The position numbers were made by a program, and so were the translations under genes. The notes under the pieces are model-generated. The model ran no database searches, was not told the origin of the DNA, and saw only the letters and a list, made by a program, of their open reading frames with translations. Source: Vibrio agarivorans (lineage in GTDB: Bacteria; Pseudomonadota; Gammaproteobacteria; Enterobacterales; Vibrionaceae). Taken from it: a stretch of 64,000 nt of DNA. Below are positions 49,747-59,836 of the stretch, piece by piece (position 1 is the first letter of the stretch; each line of letters opens with the position of its first letter). The stretch spans positions 2,952,990-3,016,989 of the forward strand of contig NZ_JAUFQF010000004.1 in assembly GCF_030409635.1 (NCBI RefSeq). Direction: 5' to 3'.

Positions 49747-51006
49747 ATGAAACAAAATGCGCTTGTTAGAGCGCTTGGGCTTTCCCTCGCCCTTGCGCCA
49801 ATGGCTGGACTAGCAGCAGTGGACAACATCACCTACTTTGGTTACGCCAAATGGGGCAACATTTACACCGATAACAAAGACCACAATGATGGCAAAGGCG
49901 AACGCAATGATGTCATTCGCGCAGGTGAAGGTTACGGTAACTACCGTTTAGGTAACGAGATGAACTGGTGGGAAGCGGGTCTAAAAGCCGATGTTTGGCG
50001 TGATAACGATGCCTATTTCGATACCACTTTATATCTTGGCAGTGGTGAAAGTTGGGGTGACGTGAGTATTATTCAGATGTGGTCTGCAGGTCACGGCCTG
50101 ATTGACGGACAACCGAACGCAAAGCTATGGGCTGGTGAGCGCTTTTATCGCCGTCATGAAGTTCACATGATTGATATTAAATACTGGGATACTTCTAGCA
50201 CCGGTATTGGTGTCGAAGACTGGGACTTAGGCTTTGGTAATGGTCACTTTGCATGGATGGCGCCAGACTCAAGTGCTGATGGACGCAGCCTGCACAATAT
50301 CGATGCGCGTATCAGTGATATCGCCCTTAGTGACAGTGCAGATCTCACCCTAGGTCTTAACTATGTGGCGGCACACAACTCTAGCTACGATGACAGCAAC
50401 ATCACCACCTCTGGCGCCATGCTCTCTGCCCTATACCGCCAAGCGTGGGAATACGGCTCAAACACTTTTGCGTTCCAGTACGGTACAGACGCGCTTGCGG
50501 GTGGCTTAATGAGTGCTGAAGGCGGTTCAAACCGCAAGTACAGCACTGGTGTTGAGCATGATGGTTACAGCTGGCGTGTATTTAACCACGGTGATCTGAA
50601 TGTCAACGAAGACTTCCAAGTAATGTATTCCATTGCTTACCAAGATAAAAACCTAGACAACAATGAAGGTGAAAAGTGGTTCAGTGTCGGCGCACGTCCG
50701 CAGTACAGCTGGAACAATTACATGGCAACCGCACTGGAAGTCGGTTATGAAACCGTCGATGCACAAAATGGCGATGGCACGAACGACATGTACAAAGTGA
50801 CATTGTCGCAAATGTTCCAAGCGGGCAAAGGGGTTTGGGCGCGTCCATCATTACGCCTGTTCGTCACTTACTCTGAGCGTAACGACGAATGGCAGCGCAC
50901 CCGCAACGCCGATGGAAGCTACGACCCATACGGACAAACAATGGGTGTGAGCAAAGCCAATGTCGACGAAGTAACCTTCGGCTTTAACGTAGAAACTTGG
51001 TGGTAA
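49747..51006 (+). CDS. LamB/maltoporin-family sugar porin
   Basis: Outer-membrane trimeric sugar channel, 419 residues. A signal peptide of about 23 residues ends GLAA before VDNITYFGYAKWG. The maltoporin fold is seen in NEMNWWEAGLKADVW, WAGERFYRRHEVHMIDIKYWD and the C-terminal strand VTFGFNVETWW. Given the neighbours, alpha- or beta-galactosides are more likely than maltodextrins. First gene of porin-malM-like-lacZ. A cgtcatatggaga segment gives the ribosome site. Confidence 0.88.
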   Translation: MKQNALVRALGLSLALAPMAGLAAVDNITYFGYAKWGNIYTDNKDHNDGKGERNDVIRAGEGYGNYRLGNEMNWWEAGLKADVWRDNDAYFDTTLYLGSGESWGDVSIIQMWSAGHGLIDGQPNAKLWAGERFYRRHEVHMIDIKYWDTSSTGIGVEDWDLGFGNGHFAWMAPDSSADGRSLHNIDARISDIALSDSADLTLGLNYVAAHNSSYDDSNITTSGAMLSALYRQAWEYGSNTFAFQYGTDALAGGLMSAEGGSNRKYSTGVEHDGYSWRVFNHGDLNVNEDFQVMYSIAYQDKNLDNNEGEKWFSVGARPQYSWNNYMATALEVGYETVDAQNGDGTNDMYKVTLSQMFQAGKGVWARPSLRLFVTYSERNDEWQRTRNADGSYDPYGQTMGVSKANVDEVTFGFNVETWW

Positions 51007-51036
51007 TCCTACCCCGACCTAAATCCTGTAGAAAAT

Positions 51037-51054
51037 GAGGGTGCGCGCACCCTC
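51037..51054 (+). repeat. perfect palindrome between porin and MalM-like genes
   Basis: gagggtgc-gc-gcaccctc in the intercistronic gap, with no T run. It may stabilise the porin mRNA and lower expression of the genes behind it, as hairpins do after lamB in enteric mal operons. Confidence 0.55.
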
Positions 51055-51072
51055 TACCAAAAGGAACCTCAG

Positions 51073-51960
51073 ATGAACGTGAATACTCTCTTAATGGCGG
51101 CACTTTCAATCGCGCTGACTGGATGCAGCACTGCACCAGAACCTCATGATTTAATGACCACTAGCGTATCGTGTTGCAAGGATATTCACTCGGTTAACAA
51201 GACCACGCTGACGGTTCCTTTTCATCAAGAAGTGATACTGAACTCACAAACGCAACACATCCCGTTGTCTATGCTGAACAAGACTTCGGCAACCAACACA
51301 GATGCATTAGTTCCAGTCGTGGTATATGAGCTACCGAGTTCTTTGCAGAATCCGCAATCAGAAATGTTCTCCATCCTGCTGCGCAGCTATGTCAAGCACG
51401 ATCAGGCGTTTGCTGCAAAGATGATCTTTATGGACTCTGACTGGCAAATCATTAACCAGTTCAGTGTAGAGGAGTTTGACTACCACTCAACTAGCCTCAA
51501 GGGACTAGAGCGAGTTGAACAAGTCATCACCCTTTCGTCGAATAATTTGAACGCGAGGTTTATGGTGGTGACAACCGACACCGAATTATTAGGGCATACA
51601 CTCACACGTAAGCACCCAGAAGAAGTGTATGCCGAGCAAAACAATATCATTGGACAAAAACACCTGCCCCTAACAGCACAATATAGCAACACGGGCAGAG
51701 TCGATATCACCACCAGCAAGTTTTCTAACAGTGCACTGCTGTCGATGCTTGCCGAATTTACCGGCACGAAGACACAAGATGCCGATAAGGCTCCAACATC
51801 AACAAACGATGTCAACAAGCCTTGGACGCACTATCAAGCCCGCATAGACCAAGCGCTAGCCAATGGTGAACTCTCTAAAGCGGCCAATATGACACAAGAG
51901 GCGGGCGAAGCCGGCCACACACAAGCAAAAGATTATTTATTACAACAGCTCGCAGAATAG
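51073..51960 (+). CDS. MalM-like periplasmic lipoprotein
   Basis: 295 residues. Type II signal peptide with lipobox LTGC at residues 15-18, then the MalM-family features: SCCKDIHSVNKTTL and PVVVYELPSSLQNPQSEMFSILLRSYV. The C-terminal 60 residues form a helical Sel1-like end (ARIDQALANGELSKAANMTQEA). In enteric bacteria malM follows lamB and has no settled function; the same order here suggests the pair was recruited together for galactosides. A aaaagga site precedes the ATG. Confidence 0.82.
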   Translation: MNVNTLLMAALSIALTGCSTAPEPHDLMTTSVSCCKDIHSVNKTTLTVPFHQEVILNSQTQHIPLSMLNKTSATNTDALVPVVVYELPSSLQNPQSEMFSILLRSYVKHDQAFAAKMIFMDSDWQIINQFSVEEFDYHSTSLKGLERVEQVITLSSNNLNARFMVVTTDTELLGHTLTRKHPEEVYAEQNNIIGQKHLPLTAQYSNTGRVDITTSKFSNSALLSMLAEFTGTKTQDADKAPTSTNDVNKPWTHYQARIDQALANGELSKAANMTQEAGEAGHTQAKDYLLQQLAE

Positions 51961-51988
51961 TCTCGTTTGATTACAACAGAAATACTGA

Positions 51989-55096
<3,108 letters not shown>

Positions 55097-55214
55097 CGAA
55101 CGCCCTTCTCCTGATGATCCCCAAGCTAAAGGAGTATACAGTAAAAATCGTGTCTATTTGCGAGTGAGTGAGTGGAAGACCATTACTGACAATGCTCTTC
55201 CCATAGGTGACAAA

Positions 55215-55243
55215 CGTACACACTATGTATAATAGTGTGTACG
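55215..55243. repeat. perfect 12-bp palindrome at the lacZ/island junction
   Basis: Arms cgtacacactat and atagtgtgtacg around gtata. No T run on either side. It lies in the only spacer between lacZ and the island genes. It could be an element end, a recombinase-binding site or an unusual terminator for lacZ. Confidence 0.6.
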
Positions 55244-55293
55244 CACTTCAATCCCTCAAGGATTAAAGAGCCGATAACATTTCACACTTTCTA

Positions 55294-55839
55294 TTAATCT
55301 GTGGTGACTGAATAGTCACCTTTCCCCTCGTTGTAATCATAATGAATCTCAGTAGGGTAATCTTCAGATGCAATTTCAAGTATTTCGATAATGGTAGTAA
55401 CTGGGATTTTATATACATATTTATGGCGCTCAAAATCAGAGCAAGTATAGACGCCTCCCCAGTTGCGATCTTTATCTCTGTAGGCATACAAAGCACTGCC
55501 ATGTACTAATTGGTTTGCAATAAACTGGACTGTCTTTGTAAGCTTATCTTCTTTAGATAGGTCATACAGTTCATCAATGTCCCAGAAGTTCAAGCTATTG
55601 ACAGGTTTGATACATTTAGAACCGTAGACATTAAATTGTTTACTCGTTGTGCGCGAGGAAAGCTTATTTGCTTCAGTAAGCTTTCGAACCATAAATAACG
55701 ATATAATTACATCTTTTTCGAAGTTGACTTGCCGCTTCTCGGTATATCTTAGCGGTTTAGAAACGGGTTTAAACCTTCTGGCATAAGCAGCTAAGTCTTC
55801 CTTCCAGTAACGAGACTCAATCACAATTTCTTCTTCCAC
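55294..55839 (-). CDS. unrecognised 181-residue protein, partner of AbiV-like gene
   Basis: I do not recognise this protein. As written it starts at a GTG (55839) inside the end of the AbiV-like gene. An in-frame GTG at 55824, overlapping that gene's TGA (GTGA), is equally likely and would remove five residues. Visible features: ESRYWKEDLAAYARRFKP near the start, a basic middle (RYTEKRQVNFEKDVI), and a conserved-looking core NQLVHGSALYAYRDKDRNWGG followed by TCSDFERHKYVYKI. No signal peptide or membrane segment. The gene is AT-rich and is translationally coupled to the AbiV-like gene, so the two products probably act together. Confidence 0.75.
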   Translation of the reverse strand: MEEEIVIESRYWKEDLAAYARRFKPVSKPLRYTEKRQVNFEKDVIISLFMVRKLTEANKLSSRTTSKQFNVYGSKCIKPVNSLNFWDIDELYDLSKEDKLTKTVQFIANQLVHGSALYAYRDKDRNWGGVYTCSDFERHKYVYKIPVTTIIEILEIASEDYPTEIHYDYNEGKGDYSVTTD

Positions 55840-56474
55840 TCCTCATACCAACGCTTACCCTTCAAGCCACTCTCAAACGGCCATGCCAAAACTCTATCGA
55901 ACAAGGGGCCTTGCGTTATCAAATCCATATCAGGAATATCCCAATACATGTCATTTAGAGCAATTTTCTCATTTATATCCCTAAACTCACCAACCATAAG
56001 TGAAATAAATTGCTTTGCATCATTCTCAGAGGTCACTTTTATAGGTATAGACACTCTGCTATCAACATCGACTTTACCTTTAATCCTGCTTAAGCCAACG
56101 TAAGTTGCCTTTTGCTTCTTTACTTCAATCTCTTTCTCTTCAATCTTCTTTACAAACTTCGGTGAAAACTCAAATAAATCACGACTTATAAAATGAGTTT
56201 GCTTTTTGGGGTGATTGAAAAGTAACTTTAACCACTGTTGTTCAATGTCTTCAGGCATGAACCCTTCATTCGTTAGTGCTGTGTAATAATAGTGTTCAAC
56301 CCAACTAGCTTTTGAAAACTCTTCCAGTGAAAGTACCGCTAACTGAAAACTGGATGGATATGAACCATGTTCGAATAGTAATATTGAGTCATTTAAGAGT
56401 CTGAGAGCATTGTGTAAAGACTCTACCGCTATTTTCTCAAACTTGTACTTGCTCAATCCGTCTAATTTTTCCAT
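55821..56474 (-). CDS. AbiV family abortive-infection protein (HEPN-like)
   Basis: 217-residue helical protein. ALRLLNDSILLFEHGSYPSS (residues 23-42), LAVLSLEEFSKA (45-56) and NHPKKQTHF (87-95) follow the AbiV pattern of a helix with Asp, a helix with EExxK and a downstream H-x-x-K/H segment; KQKATYVGLSRIKG (120-133) matches the later AbiV block. Lactococcal AbiV blocks phage translation by binding a phage protein; the activity here is inferred. A promoter lies just upstream, separate from the gmt operon. AT-rich compared with neighbours, as expected for transferred cargo. Confidence 0.68.
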   Translation of the reverse strand: MEKLDGLSKYKFEKIAVESLHNALRLLNDSILLFEHGSYPSSFQLAVLSLEEFSKASWVEHYYYTALTNEGFMPEDIEQQWLKLLFNHPKKQTHFISRDLFEFSPKFVKKIEEKEIEVKKQKATYVGLSRIKGKVDVDSRVSIPIKVTSENDAKQFISLMVGEFRDINEKIALNDMYWDIPDMDLITQGPLFDRVLAWPFESGLKGKRWYEEWKKKL

Positions 56475-56505
56475 TGATAACTTTAGTTCCCCTAAATATT
56501 AAGCC

Positions 56506-56534
56506 ATTATGTACAAGACCAGAATTGCAGTAAA
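56506..56534 (-). promoter_or_regulatory. predicted sigma-70 promoter of the AbiV-like pair
   Basis: On the minus strand tttact (-35), 17 bases, cataat (-10), ending 32 bases before the AbiV-like ATG. A gggga ribosome-site-like tract lies 12 bases before that ATG. Confidence 0.5.
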
Positions 56535-56556
56535 CGCAAGTCTGCACAATAAAACT

Positions 56557-58725
56557 TCAGCATTGTAATAGTTCTTTCAGGTAGCTATTCCGCTTATGAG
56601 AGTGACTAGGTGCCTTGGTGATCTGCTTCATGTCATCACTACTACCAACGATATGGATTTCACTTTCCGCTCTAGTGATTGCCGTATAGAACCATGCTCT
56701 ATCCACTATTCTTCCGTTTTGCAGAGCGATGATGATGCGTGGAAACTGTGATCCTTGAGCTTTATGTAGAGTGATTGCGTAACCCAACTCCATGCAGTCG
56801 AGAACGGATTGTGTTATCTCGACCTTTTCACCTGTATCTAGCGTCACTTCACCATAACTGTCACCAGAAGGTTTGGTACTGGTTAGTGTGCCAAGTGAGC
56901 CGTTCTGAATGCCTTTATCGTAATGATTCTGCGTGAATAACACCGCATCATTGAGGCTAAGTGGCAGAAAGAACTTGTTACCATTGATTTCGAACTCAAG
57001 GCTGGCGCTATCTGGGTTAACGGCTTGCTGGGTGAGCTTATTGATTTCTGATACGAGTGCCTTGGTTGGAGCCATGACACGACTGCTATCAGGGAACTCT
57101 TGATAAAGCTCGCAACAGACTTTGGCAATGTCTGTTTTACTGGTTTCGTGAAAGTGTATTGCACCTGAGCTTAATTGTTCAGGCATCACTCCTTGATTGA
57201 TGAGTTTTGAGTATTCGGGGATACCCGTTGAACCTTCTTGCCGTTTGACGATATCCAGCATCGTATTCGCCACCGTTTTTGCTTCAACGATGTCTTCCAA
57301 TACCTTGCCACAACCTATTGGTGGGAGTTGGTCAGGGTCGCCACTGAATATCAATCGTACAGAGGGGTGAATGTGATTTACTAGGCGATACATAGTTGGC
57401 AGGTCAATCATGCTCGCTTCATCAATCACTAATAGATGATTTGTTTTCTCGACACTGGGTTCAATAGGTTCTTCACGCAGCAATTTGGCAATGGTTGAGG
57501 TAACAAAACCGATGGACTCATGAAGTCTCATTGCAGCACGACCGCTGAGCGCAACGGCGTGTATTTCAAATCCAAGTTGATGATATGTCCTGAGAGCCGT
57601 CCTGAGTACCGTTGTTTTGCCTGTTCCTGCACCACCCGTAATGCAGCTTACCGAATTATCCAGACACGTTGTGACGGCTTCGATTTGTTTAGGGGTTAAT
57701 TCGTAGGGAAGCTCCGCAGCCGCAGAGCAATACGCAGCATTGGCGTTTTCATCAAACAAGTTATTTCGCTTAATCAGTGTTTTTAAGCGCTTGGCAACAA
57801 CACTTTCCATCAGAAGTTGCGCTGTTGGATGGTAGGCTCCTGTGTCGGGATTTAAAACATACTGAGCTTTATCATGACCTGATTTGAACGCCTGAGTGAC
57901 CAGTGTTTTGTCTCTTAATAGCTTGTTGAGGTAAGGGCGCACATTGGCATGAGTGGTATAGGTGTGACCTTTTTCAATCTCCTTGCGAATCGCCATTTCC
58001 AGAGCAGCGCTGAGCCTTCTTGGGTCATCCTTCGCAACATCGCTCTTAAAATCCGTTAACTTGATAATGTCTTCAATGGCACTGAACGAAAGACCAAAGC
58101 CCATTAAAGCATAAGGATTATCCTTGATAACATCGATGGAGGCTTCACCGTGATGCTTGAGTAGTCGTTGCTGCACACTGGCAGGGATGTTGTACTCGCT
58201 CATCCAGTTGCAATGAGCCAGATTTTTATATTTGGCGTACCCCTTAAAGAGCGCTTCCACTGAATCTTCACTCAAAATCGATGTCAGACGCTTTCTGGAC
58301 TCTGGGGTGTCATTTCTCAGTGTGGCATGGAAGTCTTTACCCAAGAGCTGCCAGAGCGCTCTAGCTTTGCTTTCGCCAATACCCTTGAAGTCACTTTCTC
58401 TGGCGATAAATCGTATCAGTTGCTCACCTGTTTCGGGTAAAGTGCATTCAATATGCTTGGGTGATTCATACGTGTGCTGCTGCATTACATAATCACCCAT
58501 CTCCATATTTTCTATCTGTCGAGCACCTCTGACTGACCAATGCTGACCCAGCGTTGGAAGTACAGGGATGCTATCGGGGTCGGCTTTGATGGTGACGTAA
58601 TACTTCCCACTATTGGTTTTGTAAGAGTCTTTCGCCAGCGGTACACCGCTGAATATCACCATCTTGGTCGAGTGATAAGGGATACTGGTGACACGCATTT
58701 GGTCTTCATGCAAAGCGGTATTCAT
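56557..58725 (-). CDS. RecD2-like ATP-dependent DNA helicase
   Basis: 722-residue SF1B helicase. A helix-hairpin-helix region with FKGIGESKARALW lies at about 113-125. Walker A GGAGTGKTT is at 364-372, Walker B VIDEAS at 433-438, motif III GDPDQLPP at 462-469, and the C-terminal motif reads WFYTAITRAESEIHI. This is the RecD2/TraA-like domain order, without RecBC partners. Its ATG overlaps the end of the VPA1267-like gene by four bases (ATGA), so it belongs to the gmt operon. It may help process DNA during excision or transfer of the island; a defence role is also possible. Confidence 0.88.
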   Translation of the reverse strand: MNTALHEDQMRVTSIPYHSTKMVIFSGVPLAKDSYKTNSGKYYVTIKADPDSIPVLPTLGQHWSVRGARQIENMEMGDYVMQQHTYESPKHIECTLPETGEQLIRFIARESDFKGIGESKARALWQLLGKDFHATLRNDTPESRKRLTSILSEDSVEALFKGYAKYKNLAHCNWMSEYNIPASVQQRLLKHHGEASIDVIKDNPYALMGFGLSFSAIEDIIKLTDFKSDVAKDDPRRLSAALEMAIRKEIEKGHTYTTHANVRPYLNKLLRDKTLVTQAFKSGHDKAQYVLNPDTGAYHPTAQLLMESVVAKRLKTLIKRNNLFDENANAAYCSAAAELPYELTPKQIEAVTTCLDNSVSCITGGAGTGKTTVLRTALRTYHQLGFEIHAVALSGRAAMRLHESIGFVTSTIAKLLREEPIEPSVEKTNHLLVIDEASMIDLPTMYRLVNHIHPSVRLIFSGDPDQLPPIGCGKVLEDIVEAKTVANTMLDIVKRQEGSTGIPEYSKLINQGVMPEQLSSGAIHFHETSKTDIAKVCCELYQEFPDSSRVMAPTKALVSEINKLTQQAVNPDSASLEFEINGNKFFLPLSLNDAVLFTQNHYDKGIQNGSLGTLTSTKPSGDSYGEVTLDTGEKVEITQSVLDCMELGYAITLHKAQGSQFPRIIIALQNGRIVDRAWFYTAITRAESEIHIVGSSDDMKQITKAPSHSHKRNSYLKELLQC

Positions 58726-59159
58726 CGTGGCATCAACCCCATTTCGGATAAGGTTTCAGATAGCTCACCAAAGCGCTCAAGTCGCTTTTCAAGCTCCTTG
58801 ACCTTGGCTTTCAACTCGATGTTTTCAGCCTCTAATGATGACACCCGCTTTGAATCGAGCAGCTTTCGATTTGCTGTGTTGTCGTAGGCTTGAGGTTTGC
58901 CCTCATTCTTCTTGGCAGCGGCGGTCAACGGTGGCAGGACACCTTTACTGCGCAGCTCATCTTCTAAGGCTTTGAGTGCTTTCTTGAGGGCAGGATTTTG
59001 GTTTAACGCCGATTTGCCACAACCAATACCCTTTGCCACTTCAATACGGTTAAGCTGACCTCTGAACACGATTTGTTTAAAGTCATCGTCCGTCTGTGTG
59101 GCTTTCCAGACCTCAAATGCCTCAAGGTTTTGCTGTGCTTTTTGCTGCCCACTTGCCAT
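58722..59159 (-). CDS. VPA1267 family protein (GMT-associated)
   Basis: 145-residue basic protein. The N-terminal half (FEVWKATQTDDDFKQIVFRG, NRIEVAKGIGCGKSALNQNP) looks like a small helix-turn-helix that could bind DNA. The C-terminal third is a coiled coil (LEAENIELKAKVKELEKRLERF). I recognise it as the family found behind gmtX in Vibrio islands. Its ATG shares a base with the gmtX stop (TAATG). Confidence 0.72.
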   Translation of the reverse strand: MASGQQKAQQNLEAFEVWKATQTDDDFKQIVFRGQLNRIEVAKGIGCGKSALNQNPALKKALKALEDELRSKGVLPPLTAAAKKNEGKPQAYDNTANRKLLDSKRVSSLEAENIELKAKVKELEKRLERFGELSETLSEMGLMPR

Positions 59160-59836
59160 TAGTCATCTACCTCACCCAATAGCTTGCGAAGCCCTGTGAC
59201 AAAGCCTCTAGGGAATACTTCGCTGTTGTATTCCATGTCTTTTACTTGACCCGCCTGAGTAGTTTGCCAGTCGTTCTTTTCCATGCATTCATCAGAAATG
59301 ACATACGCTAAGGCTTTTTTCTCTGATTCGGTGAGTACGCCTGATAGGGATGGCAGCACTTCGACGCTTGGCTCTGCGGTGGTATCAAACTGGCGCACAG
59401 GGCGCTTGTCGATAGTGATATTGGCGTGTTGCTTGAGCAAATTGACCTCTTTGCGGTAGCGGTTACGCTCGGCAATGATTTGACCAAACAAGGCGCGTAC
59501 CGCAGGGTCTGGGATGCGCTCTAACAGCTTATTATCCGCAGGGATGGATTTAGACCGTGAGGTGTTGGATAGCGGCTTTTTGGTACTGGTATTGCACTTT
59601 GCCGCCCACGCTTCGATGAGTGTTCGGTAGTGCTTATTACGGGTAGCACGCAAAGCTTCATACGCCAATCCGCCATTTTCAGCAGACACCCGACCAATTT
59701 GCGTGATGGAGAAATCACGCTGACCTGATTCTGCATAGGCTTTCAGCGTGTCATTGAGCTTATCGAGGTTTTGCTGCGTGCGAGGCACTTTGCCTTCTTT
59801 TAAGTCAGCCAAAATAACATCAATATCGAGTTCCAT
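59159..59836 (-). CDS. gmtX: gamma-mobile-trio protein GmtX
   Basis: 225 residues. The conserved N-terminal block RTQQNLDKLNDTLKAYAESG, RDFSITQIGRVSAENGG and HYRTLIEAWAAK is the GmtX signature as I know it. The middle has IIAERNRYRKEVNLLKQHA, helical and possibly a coiled coil; the C-terminus is unlike known domains. Role in mobility is established only by association with GmtY and GmtZ. It starts on the last base of the gmtZ stop (TAATG). Confidence 0.75.
   Translation of the reverse strand: MELDIDVILADLKEGKVPRTQQNLDKLNDTLKAYAESGQRDFSITQIGRVSAENGGLAYEALRATRNKHYRTLIEAWAAKCNTSTKKPLSNTSRSKSIPADNKLLERIPDPAVRALFGQIIAERNRYRKEVNLLKQHANITIDKRPVRQFDTTAEPSVEVLPSLSGVLTESEKKALAYVISDECMEKNDWQTTQAGQVKDMEYNSEVFPRGFVTGLRKLLGEVDD

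Noticed and set aside
55097..55290. Attachment repeat shared between the left junction and the window end
   Set aside because: Comparison by eye of 55100-55260 with 63940-64000 gave no convincing direct or inverted repeat; the right end of the island is probably outside the window.
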